Source of the DNA: JAICNG01 sp035249985 | Lineage (GTDB): Bacteria > Gemmatimonadota > Gemmatimonadetes > Gemmatimonadales > Gemmatimonadaceae | Length of the DNA stretch: 64,000 nt | Assembly (NCBI GenBank): GCA_035249985.1 | Contig: DATFFP010000091.1 | Span: 10,277 to 74,276, forward strand | Direction: 5' to 3' | In this document: in pieces, positions 52,283-60,809 of the stretch | How positions within the stretch are numbered: the first letter of the stretch is position 1 | Layout: each line of letters opens with the position of its first letter | The notes under the pieces: generated by a model | Told to the model about the DNA's origin: nothing | The model's database searches: none | The model's input: only the letters and a program-made list of their open reading frames with translations | Translations under genes and position numbers: made by a program

Positions 52283-52992
52283 TGGACGAGAGTGCCGACG
52301 CGCTCGCCCGAGACCGCGCTCGCGACGGCGCCGTTCTTGTGGATGTTGAGCACGATGAGCGGAAGCTTGTTCTCCGCACAGAGCGTGATCGCGGTCTGAT
52401 CCATCACGCGGAGCTCCTGCAGCATGACATCCCGATAGCTGATGGTTTCGTAGAAGCGTGCCGCGGGGTCCGTTTTGGGATCGGCCGAGTACACGCCATC
52501 CACGCTCGTCGCCTTGATGATGACCTCGGCCTTCATTTGGATGGCGCGCAGAACCGCCGCGGTATCGGTCGAAAAGTACGGGTTGCCCGTACCCGCCGCA
52601 AAGATGACCGTGCGTCCCTTCTCGAAGTGGCGCAGCGCCCGGCGCCTGATGTACGGCTCCGCGACTTCCTCCATGCGGATGGCCGTCATCACGCGCGTCA
52701 CCACACCCTTGCGTTCGAGCACATCCTGCAGCGCGAGCGCATTGATGACGGTCCCGAGCATTCCCATGTAGTCGGAGCCGACGCGATCCATGCCCATCTT
52801 GGCGAGCTGCGAGCCCCGCACAATGTTGCCGCCGCCGACCACCAGGCCGACGGCGACACCCATGTCGGAGACACGCTTTACCTCGTCGGCGAGTCGTCCG
52901 ACCGTTCCGAAATCGAAGCCGAATCCCTTGTCGCCGGCCAACGCCTCACCGGACAGCTTGAGGAGAATCCGGCGATAGCGCAGCTCCGTCAC
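52279..52992 (-). CDS. pyrH: UMP kinase
   Basis: Amino-acid-kinase-fold enzyme phosphorylating UMP. 237 aa from the GTG at 52992, where the conserved RRILLKLSGEALAG begins; the open frame continues far upstream only as an out-of-frame reading of tsf. Other blocks: GLVVGGGNIVRG, MGMLGTVINALALQ, AAGTGNPYFSTDTAA and IKATSVDGVYSADP. 7 nt after tsf. Confidence 0.97.
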   Translation of the reverse strand: MTELRYRRILLKLSGEALAGDKGFGFDFGTVGRLADEVKRVSDMGVAVGLVVGGGNIVRGSQLAKMGMDRVGSDYMGMLGTVINALALQDVLERKGVVTRVMTAIRMEEVAEPYIRRRALRHFEKGRTVIFAAGTGNPYFSTDTAAVLRAIQMKAEVIIKATSVDGVYSADPKTDPAARFYETISYRDVMLQELRVMDQTAITLCAENKLPLIVLNIHKNGAVASAVSGERVGTLVQ

Positions 52993-52999
52993 GCGAGAG

Positions 53000-53605
53000 T
53001 CACTCCTCGCCCATTTGGAATCGAACGAAGCGCCGCACCTGGACGTTCTCGCCGAGCCGCGAGGAGGCTTCCTTGACCAGGTCGCCGATCGTCTTCTTGT
53101 CCTCGCGAATCCACGGCTGCGAGAGCAGCGCCACCTGCTTGTAGTACGACTCCAGCTTGCCCTCGACGATCTTCGGAACGAGGTGGTCGGGCTTGCCGCT
53201 CGCACGCACCTGCTCTTCGGCGATCCGACGCTCACGGTCGACGGCATCGGGCGGAACGCCATCCTTGTCGACGGCGAGCGGCGCGGCGCTGGCGATGTGC
53301 ATCGCGATCTCACGCGCGAGCGTCTTGAAGTCGTCCGTGCGGGCGACGAAGTCCGTTTCGCAGTTGAGCTCGACGAGCACACCGATCTTCCCTGGCGGAT
53401 GGATGTAGCTGGTGATCACGCCCTCGGACGTCGTCCGTCCGGCGCGCTTTTCCGCCTTGGCGATTCCCTTCTTGCGGAGATATTCGACGGCCTTGTCCAT
53501 ATCACCGGCCGTCTCCTCGAGCGCCTTCTTGCACTCCATCATCCCCGCGCCCGTACGGCGGCGGAGCTCCTGAACGTCCTTCGCGGTAAATGTCACGGTC
53601 GCCAT
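53000..53605 (-). CDS. tsf: Translation elongation factor Ts
   Basis: Nucleotide exchange factor for EF-Tu. 201 aa from the ATG preceded by GGGAGA. N-terminal UBA-like domain with VQELRRRTGAGMMECKKAL, then VELNCETDFVARTDDFK. It is a short form: one core half instead of the two of E. coli (283 aa), as seen in many bacteria. Downstream of rpsB across a hairpin. Confidence 0.96.
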   Translation of the reverse strand: MATVTFTAKDVQELRRRTGAGMMECKKALEETAGDMDKAVEYLRKKGIAKAEKRAGRTTSEGVITSYIHPPGKIGVLVELNCETDFVARTDDFKTLAREIAMHIASAAPLAVDKDGVPPDAVDRERRIAEEQVRASGKPDHLVPKIVEGKLESYYKQVALLSQPWIREDKKTIGDLVKEASSRLGENVQVRRFVRFQMGEE

Positions 53606-53629
53606 CGTTATGTCTCCCTGGTACGTCAA

Positions 53630-53656
53630 CGCCGCCGGCGAGTCACACCGGCGGCG
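53630..53656 (-). other. GC-rich stem-loop between rpsB and tsf
   Basis: A 9-bp perfect stem (CGCCGCCGG with CCGGCGGCG) and 9-nt loop in the 98-nt gap. No T-run follows, so it is more likely an mRNA-processing or attenuation structure than a full terminator. Confidence 0.5.
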
Positions 53657-53703
53657 CTGTAGTCTACTCCCAACGCGCGGGTGACACTACCCCGCCGCGC
53701 ACG

Positions 53704-54597
53704 TCACTGTTCGGTGTTGTCTCCGCCGTCTGCCGGGGCCTCGCCCTCCGCCGCATCACCGCCGGTCTTGAGCCGCGCGGCGATCGCCTCTGGCTTCGCG
53801 CGACGACGACGCGGGCGCCGACGACGGCGCTTGTCGGCATCGTCGGCCGGCTCCACACCGCGATCGGAGCTGTACGTCGTCTGCTCGCCTTCATCTTCGT
53901 CGGAGCGCACCGGTGCAGCGAGGCGCGCTTCAGCGATCGAGTCCGCGATCGCCCTCGTGATCAGCTCGACGGACCGAATGGCATCGTCGTTGCCGGCGAT
54001 CGGCACGGTGATGAGATCGGGATCGGCATTCGTGTCGACGATGCCGACGATCGGAATCCCGAGCTTGTTCGCCTCATTGACGGCGATCTTCTCCTTCTTC
54101 GAGTCGATGACGAAGAGGAGACCGGGCAGGCGCGACATGTTCCGGATGCCGGCGAGGTTCTTCTCCAGCTTCTCGCGCTCACGCGACAGGAGGAGCTGCT
54201 CCTTCTTCGTGTAGTTCTCGAACTCGCCGCCCTCCTCGCCGCCCTTCTGCAGCTCCTTCATGCGACGGATCTGCTTCTTCACGGTCTGGAAGTTCGTGAG
54301 CAGGCCGCCGAGCCAGCGCTCGGTGACGTGCATCGCGTTGCAGCGATCGGCCTGCTCCTGCACGATCGCCTTGAGCTGGCGCTTGGTGCAGACGAAGAGG
54401 ACGTTGTCACCCCGCATCACGACGTCGCGCACGAGCTTCTGAGCGAGCTCGAGCTGACGCAGCGTCTTCTGCAGGTCGATGATGTAGATGCCGTTGCGCT
54501 CGGCGAAGATGAACCGGCGCATCTTGGGGTTCCATCGGCGCGTTTGATGGCCGAAGTGAACGCCCGCCTCGAGGAGCTGCTCCAACGATGGTTGCAT
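53704..54597 (-). CDS. rpsB: 30S ribosomal protein S2 with charged C-terminal extension
   Basis: 297 aa. The S2 core occupies about residues 1-228 (start LEQLLEAGVHFGHQTRRWNP, then GIYIIDLQKTL and IPIVGIVDTNADPDLI). The last 65-70 residues are an extension beyond E. coli S2: acidic first, then a run of Arg (KRRRRRPRRRRA), then acidic again. First of rpsB-tsf-pyrH-frr. Confidence 0.95.
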   Translation of the reverse strand: MQPSLEQLLEAGVHFGHQTRRWNPKMRRFIFAERNGIYIIDLQKTLRQLELAQKLVRDVVMRGDNVLFVCTKRQLKAIVQEQADRCNAMHVTERWLGGLLTNFQTVKKQIRRMKELQKGGEEGGEFENYTKKEQLLLSREREKLEKNLAGIRNMSRLPGLLFVIDSKKEKIAVNEANKLGIPIVGIVDTNADPDLITVPIAGNDDAIRSVELITRAIADSIAEARLAAPVRSDEDEGEQTTYSSDRGVEPADDADKRRRRRPRRRRAKPEAIAARLKTGGDAAEGEAPADGGDNTEQ

Positions 54598-54702
54598 GCG
54601 AATCGATGTCCGTCTCGGGTTAGTCCGCCGCTTCCGTCATCATCGCTTGCGACCGGTTGCCCGGCACCCGCTGCGACTCGGGGAGCGTGTGAAGTTGCAA
54701 AA

Positions 54703-54769
54703 GCGCTGGAGGCGCTGAAAGCGCTGGAACACCATCTAGCGCCTTCAGCGCATTCAGCGCCTCCAGCGC
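54703..54769. repeat. Hairpin of GCGCTGGAG/GCGCTGAAA tandem units between rpsI and rpsB
   Basis: The arms 54703-54719 and 54753-54769 pair perfectly over 17 bp, and pairing goes on for about eight more bp after one mismatch. Each arm is three tandem 9-nt units. It begins about 10 nt after the rpsI stop and on the minus strand is followed by TTTT, so it may end the rplM-rpsI transcript. Units match those of the ppdK terminator. Confidence 0.8.
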
Positions 54770-54779
54770 CTTCGTTACA

Positions 54780-55175
54780 CTATCTCTTCGAGAACTGGAA
54801 CCGCTTTCTCGCCTTGGGCCGTCCCGGCTTCTTGCGCTCGACCGCTCTCGCATCGCGCGTGAGCAGGCCGAGGTCGCGAAGCTTGCGACGGTATCCCTCA
54901 TCGAGCCTTACGAGTGCGCGAGCGACGGCGAGACGCAGCGCGCCCGCCTGACCGCTCACGCCGCCGCCATCGATGCGAGCGCGCACGTCGAAGCGCCCCA
55001 ACGTATCGGTGGCCGTGAACGGCTGCTGAATCGACGAGACGAGCGTCGGACGCGGAAAATAGTCACCGAGCGTGCGTCCATTGACGTCCCACTTCCCCGA
55101 CCCCGGCTTCAGATACACCCGGCAGACGCTTTCCTTGCGGCGGCCGATGGCGTGATTGTTCGTCGCTTCCGCCAT
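54780..55175 (-). CDS. rpsI: 30S ribosomal protein S9
   Basis: 131 aa with the S9 features: NHAIGRRKESVCRVYLKPG at the N-terminus, GGGVSGQAGALRLAVARAL, and the C-terminal tail rich in Lys/Arg (KKPGRPKARKRFQFSKR) that reaches the ribosomal P site. The start shares a base with the rplM stop (TAATG), the usual rplM-rpsI coupling. Confidence 0.97.
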   Translation of the reverse strand: MAEATNNHAIGRRKESVCRVYLKPGSGKWDVNGRTLGDYFPRPTLVSSIQQPFTATDTLGRFDVRARIDGGGVSGQAGALRLAVARALVRLDEGYRRKLRDLGLLTRDARAVERKKPGRPKARKRFQFSKR

Positions 55176-55624
55176 TACTTCGTCTCGCTCTGCTTGAGGG
55201 TGATCACGGTCGGCTGCTGCGCGGTGTGCGGATGCTGCTCCCCGGCGTACACCTTGAGCTTGAGCCGGAGCTTTTGCCGCCCGAGTGTCGACTTGGGCAG
55301 CATGCCGAACACGGCCTTCTCGATCACGCGCTCCGGATGCTTCTCGATCATGGTCGCGTAGGGCGTGAAGCGCTCGTGTCCCATGTAGCCCGTGTGCCGG
55401 AAATATTCCTTCTGCTCGGCCTTTCGGCCTGTCACGCGCACCTTCGACGCGTTGATCACGATGACGTGATCACCGGTGTCCATGTGCGGCGTGAACGTGG
55501 GCTTGTGCTTCCCGCGGATGATCTTGGCGACTTCGGACGCGAGGCGGCCGAGCACCATGCCATCTGCATCGATCAGAAACCAGCGGCGCTCGATATCCTT
55601 CGGCGTTGCGCTGAACGTTTTCAT
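55175..55624 (-). CDS. rplM: 50S ribosomal protein L13
   Basis: 149 aa from the ATG at 55624, with MKTFSATPKDIERRWFLID, LGRLASEVAKIIRGKHKPTF, GDHVIVINASKV and MLPKSTLGRQKLRLKLKVY. The frame is open a further 66 nt through the leader hairpin but that part is not L13-like. Own promoter; leader of about 87 nt with a strong hairpin. Confidence 0.97.
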   Translation of the reverse strand: MKTFSATPKDIERRWFLIDADGMVLGRLASEVAKIIRGKHKPTFTPHMDTGDHVIVINASKVRVTGRKAEQKEYFRHTGYMGHERFTPYATMIEKHPERVIEKAVFGMLPKSTLGRQKLRLKLKVYAGEQHPHTAQQPTVITLKQSETK

Positions 55625-55656
55625 GGAATTCGGATTTGGAACCAAGGCAGAAACGC

Positions 55657-55683
55657 GGTCCGCGAGCCGGCGGCTCGCGGACC
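55657..55683 (-). promoter_or_regulatory. Perfect hairpin in the rplM-rpsI leader
   Basis: 12-bp uninterrupted stem (55657-55668 with 55672-55683) and 3-nt loop, 33 nt before the rplM ATG and about 30 nt after the predicted transcription start. No T-run follows on the minus strand, so it is a candidate for L13-mediated autoregulation or mRNA stabilisation rather than attenuation. Confidence 0.65.
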
Positions 55684-55717
55684 AGCTCAAGTCAGGCGTT
55701 ATTTTTGACAGACTTGT

Positions 55718-55746
55718 AAGCTAGGCAAGCACTTACGACGTGTCAA
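55718..55746 (-). promoter_or_regulatory. Promoter of rplM-rpsI
   Basis: Minus strand perfect TTGACA (55741-55746), 17-nt spacer, TAGCTT (55718-55723). The -35 box lies just past the stop of the upstream gene (55753). Confidence 0.75.
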
Positions 55747-55752
55747 CGGTCG

Positions 55753-57468
55753 CTAGGGACCGCCCCGCCCGAGTCGCACGTCGAGTCGTGTGATCGGTGA
55801 CACGATCGGCTCCACTTTGTGCTCCGTGCCCCGACGCGTCTCACGCGTTGCGCGAACGGTCAACGGAATCTCGCTTGGAACGCCGCACAGGTGGTAGTAG
55901 CCCGTGGCGTCACTCTCGACCTCGAATGATTCGATCCGTACCCCGACAGTCGGTCCGCGGGCGATGGGAGCTCGCCAGGACGCTGTGACCGTGGCATTCG
56001 GGATGACGGCGGCCGATGAGCCCTCCCGAACGTACCCGTACAGCAGTGTCGGCGCTTGCCCGGCACCCTCGCCCTCCTGTGCCGGGCAGACGGAGCGAGC
56101 GATCTGCTCGTCCGTCGGCATGGTGAGGTGATACTCTGTCGCGCCCGTGACCTCCAGCTCGACCACGGGCCCCACCACGCCCAGCGTGTCGAACCGCGGA
56201 TGGGTGAACGAAAGGCGGTATCTCCCCGGTGTCACGTCGAGCATCGCGAATAACCCAGCGCGATCGGTAACGGACGAGTGACCCGTCCCCGAAAGAAAAG
56301 CACGCGCCCCCGCTACAGGAGCGCCATCGGCGGTGCGCACGGCCCCCTGTACCGCATACGCGACGGTCGGCGGCGGCGGTCTGCGAGGCCGTTCCTTGTC
56401 GAGGCTGACGATGCGCCCACCTTCCTCGTGCGTTCCAATGAGCTCGGTGACCCGCTCAGGCGGCAGCTCGCCAGCGACAGGCACACCCGAGCCATACACC
56501 GACGCTGGGGGAGGCTGTCCGACGAGAGGCAGACGAAGCAACCAGCGGTCGACGACCCACGCTCCGCGCGGAAGCCGCCGGAACTCGACCCAGCCCTCCG
56601 CGTGATCAGAGGGCACATTCGGCGGGAGGTTCACGTAGACGAAGTCGAGCCGTCGAAGCTCCCCCGTCGCCGCATCGAGCCAGAGCGTCCCCTTGATATC
56701 CGGGACGAAGCGTCGAGGAACGGGCTCGATATCGAGTCCGACGCGCCCACGCTCCGTCCGTTCGTCGCGCACGCGGAAGCAGTGGGTTCGAAGGAATTCC
56801 TCCGCGATGAGCGTTCTTGCCTCGGGCGCGTAGAACGTCACCGTATCACCGTCGCTGACGACGAAACCTTCCTTCTCGAGAAAGCTCGCCGCAATCGCCA
56901 CGAACGGTGCGGTCGACGCCCCCGTTTGCGTCCATTTCCGCTCTTTGGTGACCAGCTTTCGGCGATAGTCATAGTCGCGCTCGTATCGCTCGACCGTGAC
57001 GTAGGGGTACCACCCGGTCTCTCCCGCCGCCGCTGAGGCAAGCACACCGCGAACGGCCGACCAAACGCGCGCCGTGAGCGTGTCTGCTTCCGGCAGCACG
57101 CGGCAGCGCGGACGATCGGTGACGACGATGCGATCGAGGCTGATCGATACGGCCGCCGCACGGAGTGCCTTGGTCTCCGTCTCGCCTTCGTCGAGGGTGA
57201 ATCGATCGGTCGTGAGCGGTCGGTAGCCGAGCCGCTCGAAGCGTATGCGGTAGGCTCCCGGCGACGGTGCCCGCACGCCGAACTCGCCCAGCGAGTCCGT
57301 GAGCACGGCGCGAATGGGCGTCCCGCTGGCGTCGAGGAGGGTAATGACGCCGGATTCGATCGCGCGACCCGACTCGGCTTCGCGGGCCGTGCCGCGCACG
57401 AGCTGTCCCTGCGCCTCTGGCGCAAGGAGGACGACGACCGTGAAGAGGATAGTGAAGCGGCGGGTCAT
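55753..57468 (-). CDS. Exported protein with carboxypeptidase-regulatory-like domains
   Basis: 571 aa. Signal peptide (about residues 1-21). At least three beta-sandwich repeats of the carboxypeptidase-regulatory (CarboxypepD_reg) kind are recognisable: about residues 23-105 (VRGTAREAESGRAIESGVI, then AYRIRFERLGYRPL), about 368-440 (VQGAVRTADGAPVAGARAF), and about 470-560. The middle part, with VSLDRIVVTDRPRC, is beta-rich and unassigned. There is no TonB-dependent barrel. Likely surface-exposed or periplasmic; function unknown. Follows the biotin carrier gene by 36 nt. Confidence 0.8.
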   Translation of the reverse strand: MTRRFTILFTVVVLLAPEAQGQLVRGTAREAESGRAIESGVITLLDASGTPIRAVLTDSLGEFGVRAPSPGAYRIRFERLGYRPLTTDRFTLDEGETETKALRAAAVSISLDRIVVTDRPRCRVLPEADTLTARVWSAVRGVLASAAAGETGWYPYVTVERYERDYDYRRKLVTKERKWTQTGASTAPFVAIAASFLEKEGFVVSDGDTVTFYAPEARTLIAEEFLRTHCFRVRDERTERGRVGLDIEPVPRRFVPDIKGTLWLDAATGELRRLDFVYVNLPPNVPSDHAEGWVEFRRLPRGAWVVDRWLLRLPLVGQPPPASVYGSGVPVAGELPPERVTELIGTHEEGGRIVSLDKERPRRPPPPTVAYAVQGAVRTADGAPVAGARAFLSGTGHSSVTDRAGLFAMLDVTPGRYRLSFTHPRFDTLGVVGPVVELEVTGATEYHLTMPTDEQIARSVCPAQEGEGAGQAPTLLYGYVREGSSAAVIPNATVTASWRAPIARGPTVGVRIESFEVESDATGYYHLCGVPSEIPLTVRATRETRRGTEHKVEPIVSPITRLDVRLGRGGP

Positions 57469-57504
57469 GAGCGCTCCTGCGGATCCTTCCCAACAATACG
57501 CGCC

Positions 57505-58005
57505 TTACGAAAGCTCCACCAGAATGGCACCCTTCTCGACCGCCGCGCCGGCCTGCACTCGCACGGCGCTCACGGTCCCGGCGCTCTGGGCCCGCAGCTC
57601 GTTCTCCATCTTCATGGCCTCCATGACGACGACCGGCGCGCCCGGCTGGACGGCATCGCCGACTTGCACATTGACGCGGACGATCATGCCAGGCATGGGC
57701 GCGATCAGGGGCGCCGGCCCGGCCGCGCGGGCGCCCTCGTTCGACAGGTCGCGGATCGCGCGCGTTCGCTCGTCGAGCGCTTCGACTTCGTAGCGATGCC
57801 CATCGATCCAGAGCGCGTACTCCCCGCGACGGGCTCCGCGCTGCATAACGATGCGATGGACCGCGGTTCCCATCGTCAGCACCTTGACCGGCGTGCCGTC
57901 GACGTCCGCCAGACGCGCATCCACCACCAGCTCGCCGATCCGCAGACCATCGTCACCCGCCGCGACCTCCATGCGGTCCCCATTCACGGTGACGACGTAC
58001 TTCAC
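57505..58005 (-). CDS. Biotin carboxyl carrier subunit of acyl-CoA carboxylase
   Basis: 166 aa from the GTG that overlaps the methyltransferase stop (GTGA). The C-terminal biotinyl domain (about residues 90-166) has the biotin-Lys motif VVMEAMKMENE. The N-terminal 85 residues form a beta-rich part as in carriers of propionyl/methylcrotonyl-type carboxylases. Works with the biotin carboxylase at 59234-60772 and the carboxyltransferase at 61496-63046. Confidence 0.9.
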   Translation of the reverse strand: MKYVVTVNGDRMEVAAGDDGLRIGELVVDARLADVDGTPVKVLTMGTAVHRIVMQRGARRGEYALWIDGHRYEVEALDERTRAIRDLSNEGARAAGPAPLIAPMPGMIVRVNVQVGDAVQPGAPVVVMEAMKMENELRAQSAGTVSAVRVQAGAAVEKGAILVELS

Positions 58006-59231
58006 GCCGCCTCCGGAACGAGCTCGCAAATCGTTTCGACGTGCGCCGTCTGGGGGAACATGTCGAAGCTCTCGAGCGAGGCGATGCGATAGCGCGGCAG
58101 GCGTCCGACGTCGCGCGCGAGCGTGGCTGGATCGCAGCTGACATAGACGATTGCCGACGGCGCCGGCTGCACCGCCTCCAGAAGATCCGTCACGCGCTTG
58201 TCGACCCCGGCACGCGGTGGATTGAGAATCACTACGTCGGTGGGAAGCGCGTCTCCGAGGAGCTGCTCGACTCGCCCGGCCAGCGCGCATGATCCCGACG
58301 GCAGCCGCTCGGCGCTCCACGCGACCGCGTCGCGATCGAGCTCGATCGCGGTCACACGCACGCCCTGGCCTGCGAGCTCGCGTGCGGTATGCCCCAACCC
58401 CGCATAGGCGTCGACAGCCCTGGCTGGACCGTGTGCCATTGCCAGCGCGATGACCCGCCGTCTCAACGGGATCGCGACCGCCGGGTTGACTTGCGCGAAA
58501 GACGCGCCAGGTGCGCTCGCCGCCTCACGAGCGTGTACGCGGCGACGCCCCTGGGCCTCCGGGATCCACCAGAGTGCGCCAAGCCGTGGAACAGCGGTGA
58601 AGAACGCCTGACTCGCCGGCCATTCGTGTCCGCCTTCGATGGTCAGCGATGCCGAGTCCTCGTCGTCGAGACGGAGGGCCCCCCGCAGCGCTTGCGCGCG
58701 CGGAAGGTGATCCGCCGCCGCGAGGACGTCCCGCCACACATCCAGCACGTCCTGATGCGTGATCGGGCAATCCTCCAACCGGAAGATGTTGCGTGCGTCG
58801 TCGAAGGGATGCAGACCGGCAACCCATTCCGCGCCACGACGCTGCATGGCGAGTGTGAGCTTCCGGCGGTACCGCCACGGCGTGGGGCTGGGATGGACAA
58901 CGGGAAGCTCGACATCGCGCCGTCCGATCCGCTGCATCGCGTCGCGAACGATTCGCGATTTTGCCTGGAGCTGCGCCGCGTAGCTGAGGTGCTGCAGTTG
59001 GCACCCACCGCAGCGATCGGTCACGAAGTGCATACAGGAAGGCTGCACTCTGTGGGACGACGGTACTCGGAGCTCACGAAACTCCGCGCGCGCAAAGCGC
59101 CCCCTGTCAGGCAGGTCCACGACACCGACATCGCCCGGCGCAGAACGCGGAACGAACACGACCCGCCCGTCGGCGCGCCCAACGCCGTCGCCGCCTGTGG
59201 CGATCGAGTCGATCGTCACCTCCGCCCGCAT
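58002..59231 (-). CDS. RlmD/RumA-family RNA m5U methyltransferase
   Basis: 409 aa. N-terminal TRAM domain (about residues 1-55), iron-sulfur Cys cluster (Cys66, Cys74, Cys77, with Cys in LEDCPI as fourth), SAM domain with VDAYAGLGHTARELA, and catalytic Cys in YVSCDPATLARD. Spacing of the cluster is C-x7-C-x2-C instead of the usual C-x5-C-x2-C. Expected target is a uridine of 23S rRNA. It sits 2 nt after the biotin carboxylase gene and overlaps the carrier gene, an unexpected place. Confidence 0.88.
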   Translation of the reverse strand: MRAEVTIDSIATGGDGVGRADGRVVFVPRSAPGDVGVVDLPDRGRFARAEFRELRVPSSHRVQPSCMHFVTDRCGGCQLQHLSYAAQLQAKSRIVRDAMQRIGRRDVELPVVHPSPTPWRYRRKLTLAMQRRGAEWVAGLHPFDDARNIFRLEDCPITHQDVLDVWRDVLAAADHLPRAQALRGALRLDDEDSASLTIEGGHEWPASQAFFTAVPRLGALWWIPEAQGRRRVHAREAASAPGASFAQVNPAVAIPLRRRVIALAMAHGPARAVDAYAGLGHTARELAGQGVRVTAIELDRDAVAWSAERLPSGSCALAGRVEQLLGDALPTDVVILNPPRAGVDKRVTDLLEAVQPAPSAIVYVSCDPATLARDVGRLPRYRIASLESFDMFPQTAHVETICELVPEAA

Positions 59232-59233
59232 GA

Positions 59234-60772
59234 TCACCGGCTCCGAAGGCCGTCTCGTCGTCCCGCGCGAAGCCAGGCGTCCTCGTGAGGCAGACCGGGC
59301 TGGGCGGCTGTCTCCGAGGACAACCTGGCCCCGGTGGCGACGGCCGGTGTCGACCGATCGCGCTCGGCGAGCAAGACCGCGGCAATGGCGGCAATGACCT
59401 TGCCACCGGCCGGTGGGTTGGGTCGCGTGAGCGACTCGATGCGCCGCTCGAGCCACTGAATCTCGATGTCTCCGCGCCGGAACTCGGCGTCCTCCATGAC
59501 TCGGAGGTGAAAGTCCCTCGACGTGGCCACGCCATCGATCGTGAGCTCGAGCAGCGCGCGGTGCATGCGCGCGATGGCCGCGTCGCGCGTGGGGGCCCAT
59601 ACGATGAGCTTGGCCAGCATCGGGTCGTAGTGCAGCCCGATCTCGCTGCCAACACCTATCCCGCCGTCCCAGCGCACCCCGGGGCCGCCGGGGATGCGGA
59701 GATAGCCGATGCGACCGGTCGACGGCAGAAACCCGTTGGCCGGATCCTCACTCGTTATGCGGCATTCAATGGCCCATCCCGTGGGGACGATGTCTTCCTG
59801 ACGAAAGGGCAAGCGTTCTCCCGCCGCGATCCGCAGCTGCCATTGCACGAGATCGAGCCCGGTCACGAGCTCGGTGACCGGATGCTCGACCTGCAGTCGG
59901 GTGTTCATCTCGAGAAAATAGAACTGACCCTCGCGATCGAGGAGAAACTCGCACGTGCCGGCGTTGACGTAGCCGGCGGCGCGCGCGGCCGTCACCGCGG
60001 TCTCGCCCATGCGACGTCGCAGCTCCGGTGCGACTGCCACACTCGGTGCCTCTTCGATCATTTTCTGATGACGCCGCTGAATCGAGCACTCGCGCTCGCC
60101 CAGCGAGAGGACGGTTCCGTGCTGATCGGCGAGCACCTGAATCTCCACGTGGCGAGGTCCGGTGATGTATTTCTCCATGTACACGGCGTCATCGCCAAAG
60201 GCGTTGCGCGCCTCACGACGCGCCGCCTCCAGCGCGGAAGCGAGATCGGCTTCACGAGCCACGACACGCATCCCCTTTCCACCACCGCCGGCCGATGCCT
60301 TCACCAGCACGGGATACCCGAGCGAGCTCGCGACCTTGCTTGCCTCCGCTTCATCGCGCACCGCGTCCGTCGTCCCTGGGACGACCGGCACCCCAGCGGC
60401 CGTCGCCAGCTGGCGCGCAGACGTCTTGCTTCCCATCGCGGCGATCGCCTCCGCGGGAGGCCCCACGAAAACGAGTCCCGCGTCGCGCACTGCGCGCGAG
60501 AACCACTCGCGCTCCGACAGGAATCCATAGCCGGGGTGAATCGCTTCCGCGCCCGTTTGTCGAGCGGCCTCGATGATGCGGTCGCCGCGGAGGTAGCTCT
60601 CCGCCGAAGGCGCGGGGCCGATATGCACCGCCTCATCGGCCTCGCGTACATGGGGCGCTCTCGCATCCGCGTCGCTATAGACGGCGACGCTAGCGACCCC
60701 GAGCTCGCGACACGCGCGAATCACCCGAAGCGCGATCTCGCCCCGGTTGGCGATGAGGACTTTGTTAAACAC
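59234..60772 (-). CDS. Biotin carboxylase subunit of acyl-CoA carboxylase
   Basis: 512 aa from the GTG at 60772 (start of FNKVLIANRGEIALRVIRA). ATP-grasp enzyme loading CO2 on biotin. Blocks: KASAGGGGKGMRVV (ATP lid), RHVEIQVLADQHG, GERECSIQRRHQK, and the catalytic FLEMNTRLQVEHPVTE. The last 50-60 residues go beyond AccC (about 450 aa), as in propionyl-CoA-carboxylase-type subunits. The symbol accC is possible but the cluster does not look like the AccABCD type. Confidence 0.93.
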   Translation of the reverse strand: MFNKVLIANRGEIALRVIRACRELGVASVAVYSDADARAPHVREADEAVHIGPAPSAESYLRGDRIIEAARQTGAEAIHPGYGFLSEREWFSRAVRDAGLVFVGPPAEAIAAMGSKTSARQLATAAGVPVVPGTTDAVRDEAEASKVASSLGYPVLVKASAGGGGKGMRVVAREADLASALEAARREARNAFGDDAVYMEKYITGPRHVEIQVLADQHGTVLSLGERECSIQRRHQKMIEEAPSVAVAPELRRRMGETAVTAARAAGYVNAGTCEFLLDREGQFYFLEMNTRLQVEHPVTELVTGLDLVQWQLRIAAGERLPFRQEDIVPTGWAIECRITSEDPANGFLPSTGRIGYLRIPGGPGVRWDGGIGVGSEIGLHYDPMLAKLIVWAPTRDAAIARMHRALLELTIDGVATSRDFHLRVMEDAEFRRGDIEIQWLERRIESLTRPNPPAGGKVIAAIAAVLLAERDRSTPAVATGARLSSETAAQPGLPHEDAWLRAGRRDGLRSR

Positions 60773-60809
60773 GGAATGAGCGAGCGGCCGAATGAGATCC
60801 AGGAGGCAC

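Noticed and set aside
52279..53382. Long upstream extension of pyrH
   Set aside because: The extension reads tsf in another frame (Ser/Arg-rich); UMP kinase homology starts at the GTG at 52992.
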